Assembly (NCBI GenBank): GCA_024233975.1 | Contig: JACKOX010000008.1 | Span: 1 to 64,000, forward strand | Origin: Rhodanobacteraceae bacterium | GTDB lineage: Bacteria; Pseudomonadota; Gammaproteobacteria; Xanthomonadales; Xanthomonadaceae | Length of the DNA stretch: 64,000 nt | Direction of reading: 5' to 3' | Part shown: positions 35,308 to 47,445 of the stretch, piece after piece | Position numbering within the stretch: position 1 is the stretch's first letter | How the letters are laid out: the number at the start of each line of letters is the position of its first letter | The notes under the pieces: generated by a model | What the model was told of the DNA's origin: nothing | Databases searched by the model: none | The model's input: the letters and a program-made list of their open reading frames with translations, nothing else | Program-made: the position numbers and the translations under genes

Positions 35308-36846
35308 TCAGTCCGAACCGACTTCGGGGCGCATGTACGGGAACAGCAGCACGTCGCGGATCGACGAGCTGTTGGTCAGCAGCATCACCAGGCGGTCGAT
35401 GCCAACGCCAAGGCCACCGGTCGGCGGCATGCCATATTCCAGCGCACGGATGTAGTCGGCATCGAAGTGCATGGCCTCGTCATCGCCGGCATCCTTCTCC
35501 GCCACCTGCGCGTGGAAGCGCTCGGCCTGGTCTTCCGGATCGTTGAGTTCGGAGAAGCCATTGGCGATTTCCTTGCCGCCAATGAACAGCTCGAAGCGGT
35601 CGGTCAGGCCCGGATCGGCATCGTTGGCGCGGGCCAGCGGGCTAACCTCGGTGGGATGCATGGTGATAAAAGTCGGTTGGACCAGCGTGTGCTCGACGGT
35701 CTTCTCGAAGATTTCAAGCAGTAATTTGCCCCAGCCATAGCCGGGCTTGACCTTGATCTCCAGCCGTTCGCAGTGGCGACGCAGGGCATCGACATCGCGC
35801 AGATCGGCGTCGCTGATTTCCGGATTGTGATGCTGAACGGCCTCGTGCATGGCCCAGCGACGGAACGCCGGCCCCACGTCGATGGCCTGCCCTTCCCACT
35901 CCAGCTTGGTCGTGCCGATGACATTCTCGGCACAACCTCGGATCAGGCCTTCGGTGAGGTCCATGATGATGTGGAAGTCGGCATACGCCTGGTACAGCTC
36001 CAGCATCGTGAATTCGGGATTGTGCCGGGTGCTGACGCCTTCATTGCGGAAGTTGCGATTGATCTCGTAGACGCGCTCGAAACCACCGACCACCAGGCGC
36101 TTCAGGTACAGCTCCGGCGCCACGCGCAGGTACAGATCGATCCCCAGCGCGTTGTGGTGGGTGACGAAGGGACGTGCCGTCGCGCCGCCGGGGATGATCT
36201 GCATCATCGGCGTTTCTACTTCAAGAAAGCTCCGAGGTTGTTGCTCCAACCAATTGCGAATAAAGCGAATTGTCTCCGATCGCTTCTGGAAAACCGTCCG
36301 CGAATCCGGATTGATGATGAGGTCGACATAGCGCTGGCGATAGCGGGTCTCGACGTCTTCCAGACCGTGCCACTTGTCCGGCAACGGACGCAGTGACTTG
36401 GACATCAGGCGCATCGAATCGGCCTTCACCGACAGCTCGCCAGTCTTGGTCCGGGTCAGCGTGCCCTCGGCGGCAATGATGTCACCCACGTCCCAGGTCT
36501 TGAACGCGGCGTAGACGTCCTCGCCCACGGCATCGCGCTGCAGGAACAGCTGGATGTCGCCGCTGCGGTCACGGATGCGCACGAAGCTGGCCTTGCCCAT
36601 CACGCGCTTGGCGAGCATGCGACCGGCCAGGCTGGCGCGCACGCCTTCCGCCTCGATGGCCTCCTGCGTCCACTGCTCGGCATCGGCAAAGCGCGCCTGA
36701 AGCTCGCCAGCCAGCGCATCCGGACGCGCATCGTTGGGGAATGCCTGCCCCGCCTCACGCAGCGATTTCAGTTTGCCGCGACGCTCGGCAATCAGGAAGT
36801 TCTCGTCGCTGGCCTGCCCCTCGGGCCGCTGCTTGCTGTCGTTCAT
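35308..36846 (-). CDS. lysS: Lysyl-tRNA synthetase, class II
   Basis: 512 residues. Charges tRNA-Lys. N-terminal OB fold (SLAGRMLAKRVMGKASFVRIRD) and class II catalytic core: motif 1 around FLEVETPMMQIIPGGATARPF, motif 2 FRNEGVSTRHNPEFTMLELYQAYADF and motif 3 GLGVGIDRLVMLLTNSSSIRDVLLFP. Complete. It lies 41 bases after prfB on the same strand, the arrangement found in E. coli (prfB-lysS) and in the Xanthomonas rpf region. Confidence 0.97.
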   Translation of the reverse strand: MNDSKQRPEGQASDENFLIAERRGKLKSLREAGQAFPNDARPDALAGELQARFADAEQWTQEAIEAEGVRASLAGRMLAKRVMGKASFVRIRDRSGDIQLFLQRDAVGEDVYAAFKTWDVGDIIAAEGTLTRTKTGELSVKADSMRLMSKSLRPLPDKWHGLEDVETRYRQRYVDLIINPDSRTVFQKRSETIRFIRNWLEQQPRSFLEVETPMMQIIPGGATARPFVTHHNALGIDLYLRVAPELYLKRLVVGGFERVYEINRNFRNEGVSTRHNPEFTMLELYQAYADFHIIMDLTEGLIRGCAENVIGTTKLEWEGQAIDVGPAFRRWAMHEAVQHHNPEISDADLRDVDALRRHCERLEIKVKPGYGWGKLLLEIFEKTVEHTLVQPTFITMHPTEVSPLARANDADPGLTDRFELFIGGKEIANGFSELNDPEDQAERFHAQVAEKDAGDDEAMHFDADYIRALEYGMPPTGGLGVGIDRLVMLLTNSSSIRDVLLFPYMRPEVGSD

Positions 36847-36887
36847 GGGATGTTCGCTTGTATCGGATTTGGAGTTTGCTGCGTGGA

Positions 36888-38016
36888 TTACTGTGCGTCG
36901 CTGCGCTTGGAGCCAGCTTCCAGACCCGCCTTCAGGCTGGCCTCGACGAATTCATCGAGATCGCCGTCCAGCACACGCTGGGTGTCGCTGCGCTCGACGC
37001 CGGTGCGCAGATCCTTGATGCGGCTCTGGTCCAGCACGTAGTTGCGGATCTGGCTGCCCCAGCCGATGTCGGACTTGCTGGCTTCCAGCGCGTCCTTCTC
37101 GGCGTTGCGCTTCTGGATCTCGAGTTCGTACAGCTTGGCCTTCAGCTGCTTCATCGCGCGATCACGGTTCGCGTGCTGGCTGCGCTCGGTCTGGCAGGCC
37201 ACGACCACGCCGCTGGGCACGTGGGTGATACGCACCGCCGACTCGGTCTTGTTGACGTGCTGGCCACCAGCGCCGGAGGAACGATAGACATCGGTCTTCA
37301 GGTCCGCCGGATTGATGTCGATCTCGATCTCGTCATCGACTTCCGGGCTCACGAACACCGAGGTGAAACTGGTGTGGCGACGGTTGTCGGAGTCGAACGG
37401 CGACTTGCGCACCAGGCGATGAACGCCAATCTCGGTTTTCAGCCAGCCATAGGCGTAACTGCCTTCGACGCGGAAGGTCGCGGACTTGATGCCAGCCACT
37501 TCGCCACCGCTGACTTCCATCAGCTCGGTCTTCCAGCCGCGATCCTCGCACCAGCGCAGGTACATGCGCAGCAGCATCTCGGCCCAGTCCTGAGCCTCGG
37601 TGCCGCCGGCGCCGGCCTGAATATCGACGAAGCAGTTGGCCGAATCGAGCTTGCCGGAGAACATGCGCTGGAACTCCAGCTTCTCCAGCCGCTTGCTGTA
37701 GCCATCGACATCACTCTCGATGGCGCTGACAGTGTCCTCGTCGCCCTCTTCCACCGCCATTTCCAGCAGCTCGGCGGCACCGGTGAGGCCTTCGCCTAGT
37801 CCGCTCAGTTCGCTGACGATGTTGTGCAGCAGGGAGCGCTCACGGCCCAGGTCCTGCGCGCGCTTCGGGTCTTCCCAGATGCTGGGATCTTCCATTTCCC
37901 GGTTGACTTCTTCCAGACGCTCACGCTTGGCGTCGTAGTCAAAGATACCCCCTAAGCGCGGTCACGCGGCCTTGAAGGTCCGCAATCTGCGCCTGGATCG
38001 CATTGCTCTCGATCAT
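36888..38016 (-). CDS. prfB: Peptide chain release factor 2, made by programmed +1 frameshift
   Basis: Recognises UGA and UAA stops and releases the peptide. The first 25 codons run from ATG 38016 to CTT at 37944-37942, followed by an in-frame TGA at 37941-37939. Skipping one base there gives the second frame (DYDAKRERLEEVNREMEDP onward) to 36888, about 375 residues in all. The site AGGGGG-TAT-CTT-TGA-C is the same as in E. coli: an internal Shine-Dalgarno sequence three bases before the slippery CTT. Motifs: SPF in RKSPFDSDNRRH (the UGA/UAA-reading tripeptide) and GGQ in GAGGQHVNKTESAVR. The frameshift lets RF2 limit its own synthesis. Confidence 0.97.
37938..37953 (-). promoter_or_regulatory. 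prfB programmed +1 frameshift site
   Basis: Minus strand: AGGGGG (37953-37948), TAT, slippery CTT (37944-37942), then TGA followed by C. Low RF2 makes the ribosome pause at TGA and slip forward by one base. Confidence 0.95.
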
Positions 38017-38112
38017 GTCCTGCTCTCGATCAGGTGAACTCGGATGCTGTCGGTTGGCGAGCCAAATGCTCCGCCAAAGGGGCGCGATGTTAGCAAATGC
38101 GGGCGTTGCCGG

Positions 38113-39855
38113 TCAGTCCGCAGCCCACAGATTGCGAACAACCAGCTGCACGCCGTGGCGGTCGCGATAGTCGTCGGTGGCCAGCTGGTACAGCAGTTGA
38201 ACACGCGCCGGGGGCGGCTCGCCTTGCCAGGCGCCAAAGGCGATTGCATCAATCTGCGTGCCGTCGGCCTCGTCCAGACCTTGCAGTGACAGCTTCAGGT
38301 GACGCTCACCCACCACGCGCCAGGACGTGACCGCGAAACGGTTGTCGAAGGCCGGCTCCGGGAAGGCTTGTCCCCAGGGACCGCCGTCACGCAGCTGTTC
38401 TGCCAACTCGCGACTGAAGTCGCCGCCAGCCAGCGGACCATCGCTGAAATGGCATTGCGCGAGTTGCTCTGGCGTGAGCCAATCGCCAGCGACCTCGGCC
38501 AGCCCGCTGGCGAGTCTCGGGATGTTCTCAGCTTCGATGCTGAGACCGGCAGCCATGGCGTGACCGCCGAAGCGGATCATCAGGCCCGGCTGACGGCGAT
38601 CCACTTCGGCCAGCGCATCGCGAAGATGGAAACCCGGGATGGAACGCGCCGAACCTCGCCATTCGCCGGTTGGCTGGTCCGGGTCCACCGGCGCCAGAGC
38701 GATCGTCGGCCGATGCAGGCGGTCCTTGAGGCGCGAAGCGACGAGGCCCACCACGCCCGGATGCCAGCCGGCATCGTGGACGACAATAGCCGCAGCGGTG
38801 TTGGCGTCATCAACATCGATGCCATCGAGACTGGCCTCGGCCTGGTCAAGCATCTGCTGCTGGACTTCTCGTCGTTCGCGGTTGATCTGGTCGAGCATGG
38901 ACGCAAGCTCGTGCGCATCGCCGGGATCATCGGCCAGCAGGCAAGCGATACCGACGCGCATGTCTTCCAGTCGCCCGGCGGCATTGATGCGCGGGCCGAT
39001 GGTGAAGCCGATGTCGGTCGCGGACAGATTCGGCAGCGGTCGGTTGGCAACCTGGGCGAGCGCCGCGATACCGGGCTGGCAACGGCCGGCGCGTATCCGG
39101 CGCAAGCCGGCGGAAACCAGCGTCCGGTTGTTCTGGTCGAGCGGCACCATGTCGGCCACGGTGCCGACCGCGACCAGATCGAGCAGCACGGAAAGATCAG
39201 GCTCGCGCCCCGCTTCGAAGCGACCATCAGCGCGCAGGCGCGCACGCAGCGCCAGCAGCAGGTAGAACATCACACCAACGCCGGCCAGCGCCTTGCTGGG
39301 AAAGGCATCGCCCTCCTGGTTCGGATTGACGATAGCGTCCGCTTCGGGGAGACGTTCGCTAGGCAGGTGATGGTCGGTGACGATGACGCGGCAGCCCGCA
39401 TCCCGCGCCGCTTTCACCCCGGCCACGCAGGCGATGCCGCTGTCCACCGTAATCAGCAGGTCCGGCAGCGGCTGAGGAAGATCAGCCACCAGTGCCGGCG
39501 AAAGCCCGTAACCATGCTGTAGTCGGTGCGGTACCTCGAAATCGACGGACTGCGCACCCAGAAGGCGCAGGCCACGCACCGCCAACGCGGCCCCGGTAGC
39601 GCCATCGCAGTCGAAGTCGCCGACCACCAGAATGCGCTGGTCGCGATCAATGGCTTCGATCAGCAGGTCGCAGGCCTTGTCGAGTCCGCCAAGTGTTTCC
39701 GGTCGCGCCAACTGCGCCAATCCCGGCGCGATCTCCGCCGCGGTTTCCACGCCGCGGGCTGCGTAAACCCGTCGCATCACCGGATGCTGGCCGTCCCAGG
39801 CGTCGCCGGGAAACTGCTGCGGGACGTCCCGGCGCCGAATGCGTGTCGCCGTCAT
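38113..39855 (-). CDS. recJ: Single-stranded-DNA-specific exonuclease RecJ
   Basis: 580 residues from ATG 39855, set by the ATGA overlap with the upstream gene and by the usual start MTATRIRRRDVPQQ. 5'-3' exonuclease of recombination and mismatch repair. DHH-family motifs: VVGDFDCDGATGAA (motif I), LITVDSGIA, and VTDHHLPSERLP (the DHH motif). The C-terminal DHHA1 region includes IRFGGHAMAAGLSIE, and an OB-like end follows. Complete. In the block greA-rpfE-recJ-prfB-lysS. Confidence 0.96.
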   Translation of the reverse strand: MTATRIRRRDVPQQFPGDAWDGQHPVMRRVYAARGVETAAEIAPGLAQLARPETLGGLDKACDLLIEAIDRDQRILVVGDFDCDGATGAALAVRGLRLLGAQSVDFEVPHRLQHGYGLSPALVADLPQPLPDLLITVDSGIACVAGVKAARDAGCRVIVTDHHLPSERLPEADAIVNPNQEGDAFPSKALAGVGVMFYLLLALRARLRADGRFEAGREPDLSVLLDLVAVGTVADMVPLDQNNRTLVSAGLRRIRAGRCQPGIAALAQVANRPLPNLSATDIGFTIGPRINAAGRLEDMRVGIACLLADDPGDAHELASMLDQINRERREVQQQMLDQAEASLDGIDVDDANTAAAIVVHDAGWHPGVVGLVASRLKDRLHRPTIALAPVDPDQPTGEWRGSARSIPGFHLRDALAEVDRRQPGLMIRFGGHAMAAGLSIEAENIPRLASGLAEVAGDWLTPEQLAQCHFSDGPLAGGDFSRELAEQLRDGGPWGQAFPEPAFDNRFAVTSWRVVGERHLKLSLQGLDEADGTQIDAIAFGAWQGEPPPARVQLLYQLATDDYRDRHGVQLVVRNLWAAD

Positions 39856-40796
39856 CCGCGACGCCAGAAACGCCAGCGGTGCGACCGCCGCCAACAGACG
39901 ACCAGCCCATCCGCAAAGTCGAAGCTCACCCACCCGTCCTGCAAATGACGCTGGATCGACGGCAGCGCTGCTTCCACCACCTTGGCTGCATCCCGCCGGC
40001 CGCGGAGGTCGAGCAGCCAGTCACCATCGATGCCAGACCTGGCAGTCGCGGCTTCGAAGTCTTCGATACGTCCCGGAGCCTGACCCGAATAGGCCAGCAG
40101 CATCTTCCAGTGTTCGTCCTCGCTGACGACTTGGGCGTGGGAAAAAGACACGCTGTCGGGGAGCCGGCCGCCACCCCAGAACCACAGCGCGTTCACCGGC
40201 GGCAGCCCGGATTGGCGACGACGGACATTCAAATCGTGGTTGTGCAGCACGATCTGCGCCTCGCTGAACAGTCGGCGCCAGCGGCGACCTGTTGGGCCTT
40301 CAGGCAGGCAATCGCCAAGGTCCGCTCCCAAAGCGTCCTCCGGAGCGACAAAAGTCGGTAACTCGGTTTCAGCCGGCATCTGCAGATACCAGCGGTGCCT
40401 GGCCTGCTCCGATCCGCTACCCGCCGATATCGGAAAGCCTTCATCACCGAACAGCGGTTTCAGCGGTTTGAGGAGGTTTTCGACGTCATCCGGCGACAGG
40501 TCCAGGCCAGGTCCATGCGCCATGAGGCGACCGGTGGTCATGTCAGCCTGCATCAGTACCGGGTCGGCCCGCAGCCAGCTGCTGCCGACCGCATCACCGT
40601 GATCGACCTGACGACTGACCGCTGCCATCGACAGTTGCCGTGGCAGCACGTCGACGTGCCGACCGAACTGCGCCTGCGCACCGCTATCCGATGTTTCGGA
40701 ATCTCCCTGCGCCAGGCATTTCGCCATCGCCGAACCCGGCGATGGCATCGCCATCTGGTCGCGCGGCGGCAGCAGGAAGCAGATGCGGGTGGTCAT
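39852..40796 (-). CDS. rpfE: RpfE-like protein (phosphoglycerate mutase-related, COG4255)
   Basis: 315 residues from ATG 40796, ten bases after the greA stop. The stretch LHNHDLNVRRRQSGLPPVNALWFWGGG matches the conserved block of RpfE/COG4255 proteins, which share the alkaline phosphatase/independent phosphoglycerate mutase fold but whose reaction is unknown. In Xanthomonas rpfE belongs to the locus for regulation of pathogenicity factors and sits next to recJ, as here, where the genes overlap by four bases (ATGA). I recognise the family mainly from this block and the position. Confidence 0.82.
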   Translation of the reverse strand: MTTRICFLLPPRDQMAMPSPGSAMAKCLAQGDSETSDSGAQAQFGRHVDVLPRQLSMAAVSRQVDHGDAVGSSWLRADPVLMQADMTTGRLMAHGPGLDLSPDDVENLLKPLKPLFGDEGFPISAGSGSEQARHRWYLQMPAETELPTFVAPEDALGADLGDCLPEGPTGRRWRRLFSEAQIVLHNHDLNVRRRQSGLPPVNALWFWGGGRLPDSVSFSHAQVVSEDEHWKMLLAYSGQAPGRIEDFEAATARSGIDGDWLLDLRGRRDAAKVVEAALPSIQRHLQDGWVSFDFADGLVVCWRRSHRWRFWRRG

Positions 40797-40806
40797 CGGG
40801 CGGGGG

Positions 40807-41279
40807 TCAGCCCTCGTAGATGACGGCCACGATTTCGTAGGCGCGCTCGCCACCGGGGGCGGCGATGCGGACGCTGTCGCCCTCGTGCTTGCCGATCAGC
40901 GCACGCGCAACCGGCGAGGAGATCGAAATCAGCCCCTGCTTGATGTCGGCTTCGAGGTCACCAACGATCTGGTAACGCTTCTCTTCGCCTGTCTCCTCGT
41001 CCGCCAGATCAACGGTGGCGCCGAAGACCACCTTGTCGCCGGCATTGAGCGAGGAGACATCGATGATCTGAGCGTTGCTGATCGTCGATTCCAGCTCCTT
41101 GATACGACCTTCGGTGAAGCTCTGCTGCTCGCGGGCCGCGTGGTATTCCGCGTTCTCCTTGAGATCGCCGTGGGCGCGGGCCTCGGCAATGGCTTCGATG
41201 ATCTGTGGGCGCACGACGCGCTTCAATCGTTCCAGTTCTTCACGCAGCGCGTCGGCGCCACGGCGGGTGAGCGGTGCTC

Positions 41280-41283
<4 letters not shown>
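40807..41283 (-). CDS. greA: Transcription elongation factor GreA
   Basis: 158 residues. Rescues stalled RNA polymerase by stimulating cleavage of the nascent RNA. N-terminal coiled coil with the tip acidic residues in IAEARAHGDLKENAEYHAAREQQ (the D-x-x-E-N signature), C-terminal FKBP-like globe with EADIKQGLISISSPVARALIGK. Complete. Its ATG overlaps the carB stop (ATGA), and the RpfE-like gene follows after ten bases, so it belongs to the car transcript. Confidence 0.96.
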
Positions 41284-44551
<3,268 letters not shown>

Positions 44552-44552
<1 letters not shown>

Positions 44553-45691
44553 CAGCCGGCCTCCTTGCCGCGATGCGATTGCATCAGTTCGGTGAACTGG
44601 TCAAACAGACCCTGGATGTCCTGCGGGCCGGGACTGGCTTCCGGATGACCCTGGAAACCGAAAGCGGGACGGTCGGTGAAGCGGATGCCCTGCAGGCTGC
44701 CGTCGAACAGCGAGCGGTGGCTGGGCTGAACGTTGGCCGGTAGCGTGGTCTCATCGACGGCAAAGCCGTGGTTCTGGCTGGTGATCATGACCCGACCGGA
44801 GGCGAGGTCCTGCACCGGATGGTTGGCGCCGTGATGGCCAAACTTCATCTTTTCGGTTTTCGCGCCGCTGGCCAGGCCGAGCAGCTGGTGGCCAAGGCAG
44901 ATACCAAACAGGGGCATGCGCGCGTCGAGGAACTCGCGGATCGCGGCGATGGCATAGTCACAGGGTTCCGGATCGCCGGGACCGTTGGAAAGGAACACAC
45001 CGTCCGGCTTCATCGCCATCACGTCGGCTGCCGGCGTCTGCGCCGGAACAACATGGACGTCGCAACCACGGTCGGCCAACAGGCGCAGGATGTTGCGCTT
45101 GACGCCAAAGTCGTAGGCCACCACGCGGAAACGCTTTTCGCCGCTGGCGAATGCGTTGGCATCGAGGTCGAACACGCCCTCGCTCCATTGGTACGACGAA
45201 CGGCAGCTGACCACGCGGGCGAGGTCCTGATCCTTCAGCGATCCGAACTTGCGCGCCAGCTCCACGGCGCGGTCGGCATCAATGTTCTCACCGGCCACCA
45301 GACAGCCGCCCTGGGCACCGTCATCGCGAAGGATGCGGGTCAGGCGACGGGTATCGATCTCGGCGATGGCGACCACGCCACGGCGGCGCAACCACAGCGG
45401 CAGGTCGACCTCGCTACGCCAGCTGCTGGCGTGACGCGGGACATCACGCACGATCAGACCAGCAGCGTAAACCTCGCCGGACTCGTTGTCGGCGTCGTTG
45501 CAGCCGGTATTGCCGATATGCGGATAAGTCAGTGTGACCAGCTGACGCGCATAGGAGGGATCGGTCAGGATTTCCTGGTAACCGGTCATGGCCGTGTTGA
45601 ACACGACCTCGCCGACCGATTCGCCATCCGCACCGACACTGAGGCCGTGGAACAGGCTGCCGTCGGCAAGCGCAAGCAGAGCTGGAGTCAT
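44552..45691 (-). CDS. carA: Carbamoyl-phosphate synthase small subunit (glutaminase)
   Basis: 379 residues. Splits glutamine and passes ammonia to CarB. N-terminal domain (LALADGSLFHGLSVGADGES, FNTAMTGYQEILTDPSY) and class I glutamine amidotransferase domain with Cys265 (MPLFGICLGHQLLGLASGA), His349 and Glu351 (FGFQGHPEASPGP). Complete triad. First gene of the run carA-carB-greA-rpfE-recJ-prfB-lysS, read from a strong promoter about 90 bases upstream. Confidence 0.98.
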
Positions 45692-45782
45692 TCGTTACCG
45701 CCTTTCAGGTGCAGCGAAACCCGCAAGCCTGCGCAAGCTGGCCTGTGGGGTTCGTCAAATTCGGGGGATCGGGCGGAACGAT

Positions 45783-45811
45783 ATTTTAGGGATGAGAATC
45801 GCCAGTGTCCA
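45783..45811 (-). promoter_or_regulatory. Putative sigma-70 promoter of the car operon
   Basis: Minus strand TGGACA (45811-45806), 17-base spacer, TAAAAT (45788-45783); both hexamers match the consensus at five of six places. Transcription would start near 45776. Confidence 0.75.
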
Positions 45812-46006
45812 CTTGGCACGAAGGTGTTTAGTGGCCTTCCATACAGAACGACGCCGTGGCAATGGCCTCGCCACGGCGTCGCGGACAAGTTCCGGATAGA
45901 GCGGCTTTCGGTCAGCGCCACGCATCCCCATGCGTGGCTGTGGCTCCATCACCGACGCCAATCGCCGGCTCGCCCAGCATGACACGAACATTGCCGGGCC
46001 TGAACG

Positions 46007-46036
46007 CGAACGGCCCGGACAATGCCGGGCCGTTCG
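46007..46036 (-). terminator. Hairpin after the metalloprotease gene
   Basis: CGAACGGCCCGG (46007-46018) and CCGGGCCGTTCG (46025-46036), a perfect 12-bp stem with a 6-base loop, starting 23 bases after the stop codon. No T-run follows. A second partner for the same arm, ATTGCCGGGCC at 45990-46000, would give a competing hairpin. Confidence 0.55.
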
Positions 46037-46058
46037 AGTACTTCTGCAGCAGGGCCTC

Positions 46059-47057
46059 TTAGAGGCTCGGCTTGTACTGCGCCACCAGCGCCTGCATGCG
46101 CGCTTCCTGGCCGCTGGTGAACTGGTTCATGCACGCGTCGTCGGTGTAGTCCATGAAGTTCAGGATCGGATCAGCACCACCACCCGAGCAGGTGTCACGG
46201 CCAGTCGGGCAGCCGAATGCGGCGCTGGACTCGGCAGGCGTGTCGGCGACGTAGTCACCCGGATTGTTACAGCCGCCCTGGAAGGTGTGGTACAGGCCCA
46301 GGTAGTGACCAACTTCGTGGGTTGCCGTGTCACCCAGGTTGTACGGTGCAGCCGAACCACCCGGCAGCGACTCGTTCAGCAGCACCACACCGTGCATGGC
46401 GCTGTCTTCCGCGTACGAATTCGGGAAGGTGGCGTAGCCCAGGATGCCGCTGGACGGGTTGCAGGTGTAGATGTTCAGCGTGTGAGCCGGATCGACAGCC
46501 AGCGCGTTCTTCATCTTGCTCTCGGCACCACCGTAGCAACGATCGTAATACTGACTGTTGTTGACGCGCTCCACACCCACCAAGTTGAAGCTGAAGCCGG
46601 TGCCACTGTAGGCCTGGTTCAGGACCTGGATCTGCTGGGCGATCTGCTGATCGGTCACGTCGCCGACCACAGTGCCGCCACCACCGCCGCCCGGACGACC
46701 TTTCTTCGCTTCAGCCGACTTCGCAGTCTTGACGATCACGTGGAAGTAGACGTCAACCACGGTACCGCCACCGGCCTTGGACAGCGGGCCATCAATGTTG
46801 TTTTCCCAGTAGGAGAAGAAGGCGTTGTCCAGCTCGGCCTTCTTTTCAGCGGTGAGATTCTCCTGAGCGCAGCGCTTGCCGCGCACGATCTCGCCCTTCT
46901 TGTTGAGGAAGTGGATGTCCTGCTCGACGGTGGTTTCCGCCGGCGACATGCCGTCGATGTCATCGAAACGCGCTTCGACGTCGTGCTGCATGGAAAAAGC
47001 GGCGCCAGCACTCAGCGCGAGAACGATGCCAGCAAACAGGCGAGATTTGGTCTTCAT
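46059..47057 (-). CDS. Secreted zinc metalloprotease, M43/pappalysin-like
   Basis: 332 residues with signal peptide MKTKSRLFAGIVLALSAGAAFS. Zinc site HEVGHYLGLYH (247-257), the extended HExxHxxGxxH of metzincins, and Met-turn NFMDYTDD (300-307) close to the C-terminus, as in cytophagalysin/ulilysin-type M43 peptidases. Six cysteines lie in the catalytic part (e.g. GGCNNPGDYVADTP, CPTGRDTC), as expected for a secreted enzyme with disulfides. The 20-90 region is probably a propeptide, and a glycine run (121-128) marks a flexible link before the catalytic domain. The end is close after the Met-turn, so no extra C-terminal domain is present. Confidence 0.92.
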   Translation of the reverse strand: MKTKSRLFAGIVLALSAGAAFSMQHDVEARFDDIDGMSPAETTVEQDIHFLNKKGEIVRGKRCAQENLTAEKKAELDNAFFSYWENNIDGPLSKAGGGTVVDVYFHVIVKTAKSAEAKKGRPGGGGGGTVVGDVTDQQIAQQIQVLNQAYSGTGFSFNLVGVERVNNSQYYDRCYGGAESKMKNALAVDPAHTLNIYTCNPSSGILGYATFPNSYAEDSAMHGVVLLNESLPGGSAAPYNLGDTATHEVGHYLGLYHTFQGGCNNPGDYVADTPAESSAAFGCPTGRDTCSGGGADPILNFMDYTDDACMNQFTSGQEARMQALVAQYKPSL

Positions 47058-47280
47058 GAAGCTCCCCGAAAAATCAGACAGAAATACCTTGAGTGAGCTT
47101 CCGGTTGGGCGACTCCCCTCGCCCGGCCGTTACCGAAGTCGTCCTGTCCCGGACGAAGCCTTTCGGAAGCGGCGCCCAAGTTGCAGAAGCGTGATCGGCG
47201 TCGCAAGTTGCAGTGCAGCAAAAATCACCAGCTCGAACGCAAAACGGGGTACTACAGACCGCCGTCCACCAACACTATTC

Positions 47281-47295
47281 GACCGCTCATCGGTC
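47281..47295. repeat. Short inverted repeat, possible operator
   Basis: GACCG, five bases, CGGTC. It lies between the metalloprotease start and the AT-rich block. Confidence 0.3.
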
Positions 47296-47342
47296 AATGT
47301 TGCGATTCTTTACATAGATAGTTTAGCAATATCAATTGGTTG

Positions 47343-47374
47343 CAGGTTATTGCGAACGATTGCGCAATAACCTG
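47343..47374. promoter_or_regulatory. Perfect 12-bp inverted repeat, operator- or hairpin-like
   Basis: CAGGTTATTGCG (47343-47354), eight bases, CGCAATAACCTG (47363-47374). The right arm also contains the nested palindrome ATTGCGCAAT (47359-47368). Without a T-run it looks more like a protein binding site or RNA structure than a terminator for dapB. Confidence 0.5.
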
Positions 47375-47445
47375 GTCGCCGCGCTTGCCGATGTGCATCA
47401 AATGCAGGGCGAAGCGGTCAATTCCGGGACGATCCAGCTTGCGTC

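Larger units (their letters stand above)
45692..46058. other. Intergenic region upstream of carA
   Basis: No gene seen. It holds the carA promoter (45783-45811), an about 85-base leader to the carA start, and at the far end a strong hairpin (46007-46036) behind the metalloprotease gene. Confidence 0.5.
47058..47445. other. AT-rich intergenic region upstream of the metalloprotease gene
   Basis: No gene seen. The part from 47295 to 47375 is notably AT-rich for this genome and contains two inverted repeats, at 47281-47295 and 47343-47374. It probably holds the metalloprotease promoter: on the minus strand TTGATA followed after 17 bases by TAAAGA is a weak candidate. Confidence 0.45.

Noticed and set aside
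36888..37895. prfB beginning at ATG 37895
   Set aside because: This drops the first 40 residues; the conserved frameshift site at 37938-37953 shows that translation starts at 38016.
45990..46036. Possible CRISPR-like or tandem repeat from the repeated CCGGGCC blocks
   Set aside because: Only three short copies in both orientations with no regular spacing; they are hairpin arms.
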